From Pseudomonadota bacterium (GTDB lineage: Bacteria; Pseudomonadota; Alphaproteobacteria; Acetobacterales; Acetobacteraceae): a DNA stretch of 52,719 nt. Positions 8,363 through 17,231 of the stretch are shown here, one piece after another. The stretch is taken from NCBI GenBank assembly GCA_021780935.1, contig JAJXXT010000152.1, positions 1 through 52,719 on the forward strand, in the 5' to 3' direction. Both the position numbers and the translations under genes were made by a program. The notes under the pieces are model-generated. The model ran no database searches, was not told the origin of the DNA, and worked only from the letters and a program-made list of their open reading frames with translations. How positions within the stretch are numbered: position 1 is the first letter of the stretch; the number at the start of each line of letters is the position of its first letter.

Positions 8363-9742
8363 ATGACCGCTTTCCCTCAGCTTCAACAACTCGCGTCACG
8401 GTTGCACGTCGCAACCGAAACGCTGATGAACGTCGAACCGGCCATCGTCGAAGGTCGAGTCGCCGCGGTCCGCGGCATGGCGGTGGAGGTGGCAGGCCTC
8501 GGCGGCCTCGCCGGCATCGGGGCCCGAGTGATGCTGCACCCGGGTCATGCCGCCCCCATTCCGGCGGAGTTGGTGGGCTTTGCTCCCGGCAGCGCGATCG
8601 CCATGCCGTTTGCCGCCACCACCGGGCTGGCACCAGGCGACGCGGTGCGCACCGGGCTGCGCCCCCGCCCTGCCATGCTTTACCCCTGCGAGGCCTGGCT
8701 GGGCCGCGTGCTCGACCCGCTTGGTAACCCGATCGATCAGCGCGGACATCTGCCGCGCGGCACCCGGCCCGCGGCGCTCGATGCGACGCCGCCCGCCGCC
8801 GCCACCCGCGCGCGCCTCGGCCCACGCCTGGCGCTCGGGGTCTCGGCGCTCGACCTGTTCGCGACCTGCCGGGAGGGGCAGCGTCTCGGCCTCTTCGCGG
8901 GGCCTGGGGTCGGCAAATCCACCCTGCTCGGCATGCTTGCACGTGACGCCGGCGCCGATGTCGTGGTCGCGGGCCTGGTCGGCGAGCGCGGACGGGAGGT
9001 CAGGTCCTTTCTAGAGGACGATCTCGGCGCGGGGCTCGCCCGCTCGATCGTCGTCATCGCCACGTCCGACGCGCCGCCGCTGGCGCGGCGCGAGGCGGCG
9101 CGCGCGGCCATGACGATCGCCGAGCATTTCCGTGACCAGGGCGCGAAGGTGCTGCTGCTGCTCGACAGTGTCACCCGGTTCTGCGCGGCACTGCGCGAGA
9201 TCGGCCTCGCGGCCGGGGAGCCACCCGCCGCCCGCGGCTACCCGCCCCGCGTCTTCGCCGAGTTGCCGCGCCTGCTGGAACGCGCCGGCCCCGGCGCGGA
9301 TAACCCGGAGGGCGGCCGGGTGGGCAGCATCACCCTGTTCGCCACGGTTCTGGTGGACGGCGACGACATGACGGAGCCGGTGGCGGACGCGGTGCGCGGC
9401 ATTCTCGACGGCCATGTCGTGCTCGACCGGCGCATCGCGGAATCCGGCCGCTATCCGGCCATGGACGTGCTGCGCTCGCTGTCACGGACGGTCCCCGGCT
9501 GTCTGGAGCCGCACGAGGCACGCACCGCCGCCGCCGCCCGCGCGGCACTGGCCCAGGCGACGGACCTGGCGGACCTGGTTCGCCTCGGCGCCTATCAGCG
9601 CGGCGCGGACCCCGGCGCCGACGCGGCGCTTCTTGCGGCTCCGGCCATCGAGACGCTGCTGCGCCAAGCGCCCGGGGAACGGCGCGATCCGCAATCCGGG
9701 TTCGCCAGCCTCGCCGCCATTCTCGCCGAAGCAGGCGGATGA
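8363..9742 (+). CDS. fliI: Flagellum-specific export ATPase FliI
   Basis: This 459-residue ATPase energises the flagellar type III export apparatus at the cytoplasmic face. Visible motifs are Walker A GPGVGKST (180-187), GLVGERGREVRSFLEDDL, Walker B VLLLLDSVTRF, and SGRYPAMDVLRSLSR, which is typical of FliI/SctN-type ATPases. Its stop overlaps the next start (ATGA), so it is translationally coupled with the fliJ-like gene. It is divergent from ctrA, whose product controls flagellar genes in this class, so regulation by CtrA is likely but not demonstrated by a visible site. No other flagellar gene is seen in the window. Confidence 0.93.
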   Translation: MTAFPQLQQLASRLHVATETLMNVEPAIVEGRVAAVRGMAVEVAGLGGLAGIGARVMLHPGHAAPIPAELVGFAPGSAIAMPFAATTGLAPGDAVRTGLRPRPAMLYPCEAWLGRVLDPLGNPIDQRGHLPRGTRPAALDATPPAAATRARLGPRLALGVSALDLFATCREGQRLGLFAGPGVGKSTLLGMLARDAGADVVVAGLVGERGREVRSFLEDDLGAGLARSIVVIATSDAPPLARREAARAAMTIAEHFRDQGAKVLLLLDSVTRFCAALREIGLAAGEPPAARGYPPRVFAELPRLLERAGPGADNPEGGRVGSITLFATVLVDGDDMTEPVADAVRGILDGHVVLDRRIAESGRYPAMDVLRSLSRTVPGCLEPHEARTAAAARAALAQATDLADLVRLGAYQRGADPGADAALLAAPAIETLLRQAPGERRDPQSGFASLAAILAEAGG

Positions 9743-10227
9743 CACCGGGCGCGCTGGCCACGCTGCGTCGCCTGCGCCGCCGCGCGCTGGAAGCCGCGTC
9801 CCGCGCCATGACGGAGGCCCAGGCTGCCCAGGACCAGGCCGAAGCCGCCACCCAGGCCGCAAGGCGCCGCCTCGATACCGAGCACGAGGCCGCCGAGGAC
9901 CTCGCCGCCGACGATGCCGCCGTGGAGGCCTATGTCGCCTGGCTGCCGCGTGGCCGCGCGGCCCTGGCCGAGGCCGAGGCAGCCCAGGCACGCGCGATGG
10001 AGGTGACGACCCTCACCCGCCATCGCCTCGCAGCCGCACGGGTCGCCATGGAAGCCGCCGACCTGCTCGCGCAACGCCAGCGCGAACAGGCGCGCGGGCA
10101 CGCCGCCCGCGCCGAACGGGAAACCCTCGGGGAGGCGGTGCTACGCTCGCCGGATGCAGCGCCAGCCGAGGCCGCGACGCCTCAGTGCCCCTGGCCCGCG
10201 CCAGGTCGTTTCGGTAGCAGCACATAA
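9739..10227 (+). CDS. FliJ-like coiled-coil flagellar chaperone
   Basis: A 162-residue protein that is almost wholly Ala/Glu/Arg/Gln-rich heptad sequence, predicted as a long antiparallel coiled coil. It follows fliI with a 4-base overlap. FliJ proteins bind FliI and escort export substrates, diverge strongly in sequence, and are often recognised only by position and coiled-coil character, as here. The last 46 bases overlap the end of the convergent mltA gene. Confidence 0.72.
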   Translation: MTPGALATLRRLRRRALEAASRAMTEAQAAQDQAEAATQAARRRLDTEHEAAEDLAADDAAVEAYVAWLPRGRAALAEAEAAQARAMEVTTLTRHRLAAARVAMEAADLLAQRQREQARGHAARAERETLGEAVLRSPDAAPAEAATPQCPWPAPGRFGSST

Positions 10228-11330
10228 GCCTGGCCCTGCTCGCGCATCCTGCCGGCGCGCTGCTCGGCGGCCTTGCCCCAGCCGAAGAAGATGTCGCCGC
10301 GCACCGCCCCCTTGATCGCGCCGCCGAGGTCCTGCGCCACCATCAGCCGCTCGATGGGCTGGCGCGTCACCGGGTCCGTCGTCACCACGAAGACCGGGGC
10401 GGAGAGCGGCACATAGGCCTTGTCCACCGCCAGCGACCGATCCGGGGTGAGCGGCGTGCCGAGCGCGCCGGGCGGACCGATATCGGCGGAGCCATGCTCG
10501 ATGCGGAAGAACACATAGGACGGGTTCTGGTCCATCACGCCCTGCGCCTGTCCGGGATGGTTCTGCAGCCAGCCGCGGATCGACTGCATCGAGACGTCCT
10601 TCGCCGTCATCGCGCCGCGGTTCACCAGCACCCGCCCGATTGGGACATAGGGGTGGCCGTTCTGCCCGTTATAGGTCACGCGCAGCACATGACCGTCCGG
10701 CAGCCGGATTCGCCCCGCCCCCTCGACCGAGAGGAAAAACGCGTCGATCGGGCTCTTCAGCCACAGCAGATCCAGATGCTCGGCGGCAAGCGCGCCGTGC
10801 TCGATCGCCGCCCGGTCAGGCAATACCTGACCCTGCCGCAAGCCTGGCGGGCGGCGCAGAATCGGCGTCTGGTACGGCCCGCCGCGGGTCCGCGATCCGT
10901 CGAACTCCGGCTCGAAATAGCCGGTGAAGAGCCCGGTCGCGGAGCCGTTCTGGGAAACCAGATAGGCGTCGAAAGCGTGCTGGAAAAAGGCGCGCGCGGC
11001 ATTCGGATCGTGCGGCGGCACGGCTCGGGCCTCGCCGCAGGCAAGGCGCCAGCGTCCGGCCATGTCGCCCAGCGCCGCGGCCGTGCCGGCGCCACCGAGA
11101 TCGGTGTTCGGGTGGCCCGCCACGGCGTCGCAATCGCCGATGAACGGCGGCAGCGCCGCCGCGGCATCGTCGGCCGACCAGCCGGGAATCAGCGAAAACG
11201 GCACGCGGGTGAAAGCAACACCCTGGCCCTGCGGCACCGGCACCGGCGGCGGCGCCAGCACCACCGGCGGCCGTACCGCACAACCCGCCAGCAGGGCGAT
11301 TGCGCCCAGGGCTGCGAGGGAACGGCGCAT
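10182..11330 (-). CDS. mltA: Membrane-bound lytic murein transglycosylase A (MltA)
   Basis: A 382-residue lipoprotein with signal and lipobox LLAGC (Cys17), so it should sit at the outer membrane facing the periplasm. It cleaves glycan strands of peptidoglycan. The MltA core shows GLFTGYFEPEFDGSRT and YQTPILRRPP in the first domain. The 3D domain shows VFVVTTDP then VAQDLGGAIKGAVRGDIFFG, which carries the catalytic Asp. The gene lies immediately downstream of the Tim44-like gene (1 base between them), an arrangement common in Alphaproteobacteria. Confidence 0.94.
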   Translation of the reverse strand: MRRSLAALGAIALLAGCAVRPPVVLAPPPVPVPQGQGVAFTRVPFSLIPGWSADDAAAALPPFIGDCDAVAGHPNTDLGGAGTAAALGDMAGRWRLACGEARAVPPHDPNAARAFFQHAFDAYLVSQNGSATGLFTGYFEPEFDGSRTRGGPYQTPILRRPPGLRQGQVLPDRAAIEHGALAAEHLDLLWLKSPIDAFFLSVEGAGRIRLPDGHVLRVTYNGQNGHPYVPIGRVLVNRGAMTAKDVSMQSIRGWLQNHPGQAQGVMDQNPSYVFFRIEHGSADIGPPGALGTPLTPDRSLAVDKAYVPLSAPVFVVTTDPVTRQPIERLMVAQDLGGAIKGAVRGDIFFGWGKAAEQRAGRMREQGQAYVLLPKRPGAGQGH

Positions 11331-11331
11331 C

Positions 11332-11982
11332 TCAGGCGCTGCGCGCGGCGACCAAGCGCCAAGTGGGGTCCGGCTGCGCCAGATCGCGCTCCAGCGTCCA
11401 GAGATCGGTGAGCTCGGTCACCGCGTCGGTGCCATGGACAATGGCGCCGTCCCTGCCCAGCGTGCGGCTCACCTGGTCGGACACGATGCGGATCTGGATG
11501 TGGGCGCGCGTGCCGGCCAGCCCCGCATCGACGATCTCGATCGCGTGGACACCGCGGATATCGGTGATCTGCTGCTCGCCCGCTGCCTCGCGCGCGGCGA
11601 TCGCGGCCTCGAACCCGGCCAGTGTCTCGGGCGACAGCAAGGGCGCCAGCGCGGCCCGGTCGCCGGCGGCGAAGGCGGTGACGATCATCCGGAATGCCAC
11701 CTCCGCCCCATCCAGAAAACCCTGTGGCGTGAAGCCATGGTCGATGCGCCCCATCGCCAGCAGCGTCTGGCCGAGCGGCGAGGACGGCTCCGGCACCGGC
11801 CGGAGCGGCACCGGCTCGGCCCGCCCCTCGATGACCGGGCCGCCCGGCACCGGCATTGGCTGCCGCGCCGGCTGCTCGAAGCCCTGCCGCCGGCCCAGCA
11901 CGCTGCGCAGCCGCAGCGCCAGAAACACCGCCACCATGCCGAACAGAACGATATCGACCGGAAAACCACCTGATCCCGTCAT
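11332..11982 (-). CDS. Tim44/TimA-family membrane-associated protein
   Basis: About 216 residues starting MTGSGGFPVDIVLFGM. An N-terminal membrane helix (residues ~9-24) is followed by a basic RLRSVLGRRQG stretch, a Pro-rich linker and a C-terminal Tim44-like domain (from LLAMGRIDHGFTPQGFLDGA to the end). The domain resembles the membrane-binding part of mitochondrial Tim44. In Alphaproteobacteria the gene is typically beside mltA and near secB, exactly as here; its role is not firmly known. In-frame upstream Met codons at 12042 and 12066 would add residues without conserved character, so I preferred 11982. Confidence 0.85.
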   Translation of the reverse strand: MTGSGGFPVDIVLFGMVAVFLALRLRSVLGRRQGFEQPARQPMPVPGGPVIEGRAEPVPLRPVPEPSSPLGQTLLAMGRIDHGFTPQGFLDGAEVAFRMIVTAFAAGDRAALAPLLSPETLAGFEAAIAAREAAGEQQITDIRGVHAIEIVDAGLAGTRAHIQIRIVSDQVSRTLGRDGAIVHGTDAVTELTDLWTLERDLAQPDPTWRLVAARSA

Positions 11983-12120
11983 TTCGGGCCAATCACCTTG
12001 TTCCACCTTCGGCGCCTGCGCGCCTGCCTGACCGCCGGACATAGTGCGCTGCTCACTGTGGCACAATCTTGCAGGAGGTTACCTGACGGTCATCCGCGCC
12101 GCCGCGAAGCCTCGCGGGAC

Positions 12121-12152
12121 CCAAGCTTGGCGGAAACCAAGCTTGGCGGAAC
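12121..12152 (+). repeat. 16-bp perfect-type tandem duplication
   Basis: Two adjacent copies of CCAAGCTTGGCGGAA plus one base lie upstream of the histidine phosphatase start. Each unit contains the palindrome CCAAGCTTGG. It is one of the short duplications scattered through this window. Confidence 0.8.
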
Positions 12153-12181
12153 TGGCACGCTCCGCTACCTACCGCGGCACC

Positions 12182-12736
12182 ATGATCCTGCTGCGCCACG
12201 GCCAGAGCGAGTTCAATCTGCATTTCGGCGCCACCCGCCGCGATCCCGGGATCGAGGATCCCCGGCTGACGGAGCTCGGCCATGAACAGGCCAGGCGGGC
12301 GGCCGAGGCGCTGGCGGGCGCGGGGATTCGCCGCATCATCGCCTCGCCCTACACGCGTGCGCTGCAAACCGCCCGCCCGGTTGCCGAAACGCTGGGCCTG
12401 CCGGTCGAGGTCGAGCCGCTGGTGCGCGAACGCTACGCCTTCACCTGCGATGTCGGAACGCCGCGCTCGCTGCTGGAGACGATGTGGCCGCGCCTGGATT
12501 TCAAGCCGCTCGACGAACGCTGGTGGCCGGAAGGTCCGGAGCCGCATGACAGTGTCATTGAGCGCGCGGCGCGGTTTCGCGGTGCGCAGGCCGCCCTTGC
12601 CGACTGGTCGGCCACGCTCGTCGTCTGCCATTGGGGGTTCATCATGGCGATGACGGGGATTTCCGTCGCCAACGGCACCTGGCTGATCTGCGACCCCACG
12701 GCGCCGCCGCCCGCCGCGATTTCCTGGCGCGTTTAG
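12182..12736 (+). CDS. Histidine phosphatase (phosphoglycerate mutase-like) family protein
   Basis: 184 residues starting MILLRHGQSEFN. The phosphohistidine motif is R5-H6-G7, further pocket residues are Arg59 in SPYTRALQTA and probably Glu83, and the second His is His150 in VVCHWGF. Most family members have a SHG or THG motif there; CHW is unusual. I chose the ATG at 12182 because the sequence before it contains the 16-bp duplication and no family-like residues. Phosphatase activity on a small metabolite or protein is likely; the substrate is unknown. Transcribed away from the Tim44-like gene. Confidence 0.86.
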   Translation: MILLRHGQSEFNLHFGATRRDPGIEDPRLTELGHEQARRAAEALAGAGIRRIIASPYTRALQTARPVAETLGLPVEVEPLVRERYAFTCDVGTPRSLLETMWPRLDFKPLDERWWPEGPEPHDSVIERAARFRGAQAALADWSATLVVCHWGFIMAMTGISVANGTWLICDPTAPPPAAISWRV

Positions 12737-12860
12737 CAAACCTCCTGCGTCCCGCCGGACCACTCGACCGGACCGCCCTGGGTCGGCCCGCTCCCATCGG
12801 CCCCGATGTTGGCCTGCGGCCGCCGCCGTGCTACCGCGACCGACCCTTGCGGAGATGCCG

Positions 12861-13364
12861 ATGTCCGAGACCACTCAACAGCCTGCCGCCGCCCCCCTGG
12901 TGGTGAACCTGCAATACGTGAAGGACCTTTCCTTCGAGGTGCCGGGCGCACCGCTGGTCTACACCGCGCTGCGCCAGCCGCCGCGCGTTGACATCAATCT
13001 CGACGTTCAGGCCCGCCGCGTCGCCGAAGGGCAGAACAGCTTCGAGGTGGGCATCTCGATCCGCGCCGAGGCGTTCGACCCGACCCCGGCGCCAGGCACC
13101 GAGGCCACCAGCATCTTCGTCGCCGAGCTGGTCTATGCCGGCGTGTTCACGCTGAACGGAATCCCCGAGGCCAGCGTCGAACCGGTGCTGCTGGTGGAGT
13201 GCCCGCGCCTGCTGTTCCCCTTCGCGCGCGACGTGCTCGCGACCGCGACGCGTGATGGCGGCTTCCCACCCGTGCTGCTGCAACCGATCGACTTCCTCGC
13301 ACTCTGGCAGGCCCGCCGCGCGCAGGGGATGAACGGCATGGAGAACGGGGTGGCGACGGCCTGA
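12861..13364 (+). CDS. secB: Protein-export chaperone SecB
   Basis: 167 residues starting MSETTQQ, with a GGAG ribosome site at 12851. The conserved core is PLVVNLQYVKDLSFEVPGAP, then INLDVQARRV, then VAELVYAGVFTLNGIP. The proline-rich CPRLLFPFARDVLATATRDGG segment follows. SecB is a tetrameric cytoplasmic chaperone that keeps preproteins unfolded and passes them to SecA. Its place near a Tim44-like gene and mltA is normal for Alphaproteobacteria. The 85 bases between secB and the convergent glycosyltransferase gene show no clear terminator. Confidence 0.95.
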   Translation: MSETTQQPAAAPLVVNLQYVKDLSFEVPGAPLVYTALRQPPRVDINLDVQARRVAEGQNSFEVGISIRAEAFDPTPAPGTEATSIFVAELVYAGVFTLNGIPEASVEPVLLVECPRLLFPFARDVLATATRDGGFPPVLLQPIDFLALWQARRAQGMNGMENGVATA

Positions 13365-13449
13365 GGTCGGAGCCGGGGACCGTCATGAACCGGGATTCCC
13401 ATGGCTGTCGTGGTCGCACGGCGTCGCCAAGTCGGTGTCGGCACCCGCG

Positions 13450-14898
13450 TCAGGGAAGTCGGCGCGGCTTCATAATTGTGGCTGCCAACGCACGCGTTCC
13501 GATGATCGGCGCGTAATTGGTGCGGATCGCCGACCACTCCGGCCTCGTCATGTGCGCCCTGGGTCGCACGCCCCGCGCCTCGAGCACGATAGCCGCATAT
13601 CGCCTCGCGCGTATTTGCCTCAGGAATGCGACATCGCTACACGCGTGGCGGCGGAAGCTCTGAGTTTGATTGAACATATCGATTTCGAATCGTCTTCGAG
13701 CCCAATAACACAGGGCCAGTTGTTCACAGATCACCGGGTTCGAAATTGCCCGGATGGTGGCAACTGTCGCGCGTACACGTACGGCGTCGGCCTCGGTATG
13801 ACGGATCCAAGGGCGCAGCAAGATGACGTCACGCGGTGCCGCGGAAAGACCGAGCACGACAAGCGCACCACCAACGACCGCGACGGTGAGCAGGCGCGGC
13901 GTGCGGGCCGCCTGCCCTAGGATCTCAGAGAAACGTCCGAGGGCGTGCGCACCGGCAAGTGAGGCGGCGATGAGCGTGTCGAAGAATGCGTTGTAAATGA
14001 CGCCCTGGCCTGCCGCTCCCAGCGTTCCTACCGCCAGGGATGCGACGTAGTAGATCAGCAACAGAACGCCGTGGCGGTCGCGCATCGGCTTCAGAAGGAT
14101 CAGTACCGGCACCGCCAGCGGGATCTGCAACGGCAGCAACCACGTCATCGGTCGCTGATAAGCTCGTGTGAATGACCACACGCGCGGCGCAAGGAGGCCG
14201 GCCACAAAATCGTGCCCATACACAGCAAAGCATAGGGAGAGCCCGATAACGCCCGCGGACACCAAGGTTGTCAAAAAGATCAAACCTCGCCGACGATCAA
14301 CATACAGCAGCCAGACGCCCGCCGCGAACGGGAGGGCCAGCAGACTGTGTTTGATAAACATTCCGGCGGCCATGAATATCGCCGCGACGACAGCTCCCCG
14401 CGCGCCGGAAGTACGTACCATCACCAACAGTCCGGCAAGCATCAGCGCATGGCCGAGCATCTGCGGATCGTCGGTGCCAACGTAGAGAGAAAAATGCTCG
14501 GCAAGCGCCGCGAGGAACAACATCGGTGCGAACAAGGCGGCGAGACGATCCGAACCCACTGCCCGTGGGATTGCGTAGAGGCAGACGGCGACGCAGATCA
14601 GAGCCGCCCACGCCACGACACGGCCCGCGAAGATAGCGTCGGGCAAAAGGCTCGTAAGGCCTCCTATCAGAAGGAACGACAGCGGAGGATAGTTGTTCGT
14701 GACCCCGATACAGGGGGGCGGATAGAGCGTCCCGGCTTTTGCCGCTACAGCCAGATAAGCATTCCAACCCTCGTTGTAGTTAAGCGGCAACATCAGCGTC
14801 GAGCGCCAAACGAGAGGGACGTAGAGGCCGACGATCCCAACGGCGAACAGGGTCAACAGTGTTCGCTCGCAACGGGAGGCTTTCAGCAACGGTGTCAA
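13450..14898 (-). CDS. Polytopic membrane glycosyltransferase-like protein (GT-C type)
   Basis: About 482 residues with roughly 11-12 hydrophobic segments. After the first helix comes a periplasmic loop with LPLNYNEGWNAYLAVAAKAG, where acidic Glu43 takes the place of the catalytic Asp/Glu of GT-C enzymes (ArnT/PMT-like). The ~90-residue C-terminal tail is soluble. The start is uncertain: no ATG precedes the first membrane helix, and the TTG at 14898 is the best in-frame choice, 15 bases downstream of the stop of the upstream gene. GC content is slightly lower than in flanking genes, which may mean transfer. The donor is probably a polyprenyl-linked sugar; the acceptor is unknown. Confidence 0.72.
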   Translation of the reverse strand: MTPLLKASRCERTLLTLFAVGIVGLYVPLVWRSTLMLPLNYNEGWNAYLAVAAKAGTLYPPPCIGVTNNYPPLSFLLIGGLTSLLPDAIFAGRVVAWAALICVAVCLYAIPRAVGSDRLAALFAPMLFLAALAEHFSLYVGTDDPQMLGHALMLAGLLVMVRTSGARGAVVAAIFMAAGMFIKHSLLALPFAAGVWLLYVDRRRGLIFLTTLVSAGVIGLSLCFAVYGHDFVAGLLAPRVWSFTRAYQRPMTWLLPLQIPLAVPVLILLKPMRDRHGVLLLIYYVASLAVGTLGAAGQGVIYNAFFDTLIAASLAGAHALGRFSEILGQAARTPRLLTVAVVGGALVVLGLSAAPRDVILLRPWIRHTEADAVRVRATVATIRAISNPVICEQLALCYWARRRFEIDMFNQTQSFRRHACSDVAFLRQIRARRYAAIVLEARGVRPRAHMTRPEWSAIRTNYAPIIGTRALAATIMKPRRLP

Positions 14899-14912
14899 CC
14901 CCGTGACGGCAC

Positions 14913-15494
14913 CTACAGCCCGCTGCCGAACCGCGCCATGATGACGATGATGGCGATCTGCAGCATGCCCTGAAAGGCGACGCCGTAGACATAGAAGCGC
15001 ATCAGCCGCGCGATGCGCCCGCCATCGGGGTTGGGTTTGCGCAGCTCGAAATAGACCTTGAGGTTGACGGGCAGCAGGAATCCCAGGCCCTGGACGGTGA
15101 GAATGGTGATGATCACCAGCGCGGCCGCCACCCAGCCGAATTGCGGCCAGGGCAGGGCGAGGAAGCCGACACGCCCCGCCAGATACCAGCCCGCGGTGCC
15201 GGTCATCGCCGCGAGCGTCGGCATCAGGAACAGCATCTTGGGCATCAGCCGGCAGGCAATGGCCCGCCGCGCCGGCGGCGGCACCCGGCGCATGATCGGG
15301 CCCATCACGAAGCCCATGAAAATGTCGATCCCCGTCCAGAGCACACCGCAGAAGATGTGCACGAAGGTCAGGGCCCACAGCCCGGGGGCGAGGATTGCCG
15401 CCACCAGCGCCGCCAGGGCGAGCGCCACCCAGGCCAGATTCCAGGGGTTGATCCCGGGAATGTCATCGAGCGGCGCTGCCATGGCGATCGACAT
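14913..15494 (-). CDS. Integral membrane protein of unknown function
   Basis: About 193 residues with five hydrophobic segments. Notable are HIFCGVLWTGIDIFMGFVMGPIMRRVPP in and after the second helix and LPVNLKVYFELRKPNPDGGR before the last helix. A His next to a membrane helix and a GxxWxG-like pattern recall small CopD/DUF2269-type membrane proteins, but I cannot assign a family with confidence. Start chosen at Met 15494; 15482 and 15557 are alternatives. It lies between the carboxypeptidase and glycosyltransferase genes on the same strand. Confidence 0.7.
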   Translation of the reverse strand: MSIAMAAPLDDIPGINPWNLAWVALALAALVAAILAPGLWALTFVHIFCGVLWTGIDIFMGFVMGPIMRRVPPPARRAIACRLMPKMLFLMPTLAAMTGTAGWYLAGRVGFLALPWPQFGWVAAALVIITILTVQGLGFLLPVNLKVYFELRKPNPDGGRIARLMRFYVYGVAFQGMLQIAIIVIMARFGSGL

Positions 15495-15652
15495 CGAGGC
15501 ATAAGACAGGAAATGCCCCGACCTCGGCAAGTACCTGCCGGCCCGCGCCACGTCCATCGGGCTGCACGGCGGGGCACATGCATCCTGATCCGTGGAAAGG
15601 AGGGTGAGAGAGAAAGCCCCGGCCGGGTGATCCCATCCCGCCGGATATTACC

Positions 15653-16981
15653 CTACAGCGCTGCCCTGATCCGGCGGGCGAGGCGCGTGAAGAAGCCCGC
15701 CGGCGGGTCGTCTTCGAGGGCGACGACCGGAACGGTTGCCAGCGCCTTGCCACCACTGCTGACCGTCATCGTGCCGACGTCCTGGCCCCTGTGGACGCCG
15801 GACTTCGGTGGCGGGTTAAGCGCCACGGTGGTCTTGAGCGACTTCGCCGCGAGCTGCGGCAGGGTCATCGCCACACTCTTCGCCGGCGCCACCGGGACCG
15901 TGGTCACCCGATAGAGCGGAGCGGCCAGGGTGCCGACCGGCCGACCCGCGGTGATCACGGTCGCATTCATGTAGAACTGATAGCCGTAGTCGAGCAGTGC
16001 CTCGATGTCATTGGTGCTGACCGTCCAGCTCGGCCCGCCGAGTACCACGGCGATCAGCCGCCGCCCGCCGCGGCTGGCCGTGGCGTCGATGCAGTGGCCG
16101 GCCGCCTTCGTGAGCCCGGTCTTCAGCCCGTCCACTGTCGCGTCATGAAACAGCACCGGGTTCCAGCTGCGCTGGCGGATCTTGTCAAAGGTGTAGAATT
16201 TCTGGGCGGAAATCTTGAGGTATTGCGGAAAGTTCTGGATGATGGCGCGCGACAGAACGGCGGTGTCGAGCGCTGTCGTGTGCAGCGCGGGGTCGGGCAG
16301 GCCGTCGACATTCGTGTAGTGCGTGCCGGTGAGCCCGAGAACCTTCGCCTGGTGGTTCATCAGGCCCACAAAACTGCCGCGGTTGCCGGCAACGGCCTGG
16401 GCGAGTGCCACGGCCGCGTCATTGCCGGAATCGATAATGAGCCCGTGCAGAAGCTGGTCGACCGTGACACTCATGCTGGGCGAGATGAACATGCGCGAGC
16501 CGCCGGTGTGCCAGGCGGTGACGCTGATCGGCACCGCCTGATCGATCTTCAGCGTGCCCTGGGCCACCGCCTGATAGGTGAGGTAGGCGGTCATGAGTTT
16601 GGCGAGGCTTGCCGGCGGCCAGGATGAGGTGGCGGCCTTCTCGGCGATGATCGCCCCGGTGGTGGCATCCATGAGCACGTAAGCAGCCTGTTGCGGCAGC
16701 TCCGGCGGGGCCGCGACGCCCGGGATCGCCAGCGGCGCTGTCGGCATCGGGCCGGTATAGGCCGGGGCGGGCAGCGCGGCGGCGCCCGCAACCGGCGCCG
16801 GGGTCGTCGCAGCTTGGGCCGCCACAGCGGGAGCCGTCGGTCTTGCCGGCGATGCCAGGTAGGCCGGCGGCAGGCTCGGCGGCGCCGGGCCGGCCGCAAG
16901 CGCGGTCGCGGCGGTGGCGGCGAGCAGGGTCGTGATCAGCGTGGCGGGCGGGCGCGACATGGCGGTAGCGATCCACTTCAT
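15653..16981 (-). CDS. D-alanyl-D-alanine carboxypeptidase (PBP5/6-like, S11 family)
   Basis: 442 residues. A signal peptide (residues 1-30) leads into an Ala/Pro-rich linker of about 60 residues and then the serine-peptidase domain. The catalytic motifs are S125-LA-K128, S185-G-N187 and K287-T-G289. A C-terminal beta domain follows and the protein ends with an amphipathic Arg-rich helix (FTRLARRIRAAL) that could anchor it to the inner membrane. It trims the terminal D-Ala from peptidoglycan stem peptides in the periplasm. The start at 16981 is a choice among several Met codons. The 250 bases upstream contain a GATTC (CcrM-type GANTC) site at 17066 but no gene. Confidence 0.92.
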   Translation of the reverse strand: MKWIATAMSRPPATLITTLLAATAATALAAGPAPPSLPPAYLASPARPTAPAVAAQAATTPAPVAGAAALPAPAYTGPMPTAPLAIPGVAAPPELPQQAAYVLMDATTGAIIAEKAATSSWPPASLAKLMTAYLTYQAVAQGTLKIDQAVPISVTAWHTGGSRMFISPSMSVTVDQLLHGLIIDSGNDAAVALAQAVAGNRGSFVGLMNHQAKVLGLTGTHYTNVDGLPDPALHTTALDTAVLSRAIIQNFPQYLKISAQKFYTFDKIRQRSWNPVLFHDATVDGLKTGLTKAAGHCIDATASRGGRRLIAVVLGGPSWTVSTNDIEALLDYGYQFYMNATVITAGRPVGTLAAPLYRVTTVPVAPAKSVAMTLPQLAAKSLKTTVALNPPPKSGVHRGQDVGTMTVSSGGKALATVPVVALEDDPPAGFFTRLARRIRAAL

Positions 16982-17231
16982 GGGGAAGGGAAGTGGTTCA
17001 TACAGTCGGCCGCCGGGCCGACGCAATCGCCCCGGCAAACGACCTTGGCGGTCAGGTTTCTGACAGATTCAAGCCATTTGATGGGTTTGCACGTTCAACG
17101 TAACAAGAACGATACCGGTCCGAAATGGCCCGCTCGAGCCGCGCGGAATGCCCGTCCGGCCGCTCGTCAACAGCCGGGCGGGCCATGACGAAGTCCGCCC
17201 GGCCGCCGCGGCGAATGAGCCCCGGCAGGCC

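Noticed and set aside
14899..15378. Upstream extension of the glycosyltransferase frame
   Set aside because: The extension overlaps the well-formed membrane protein gene at 14913-15494 and reads as His/Ala/Arg-rich shadow sequence.
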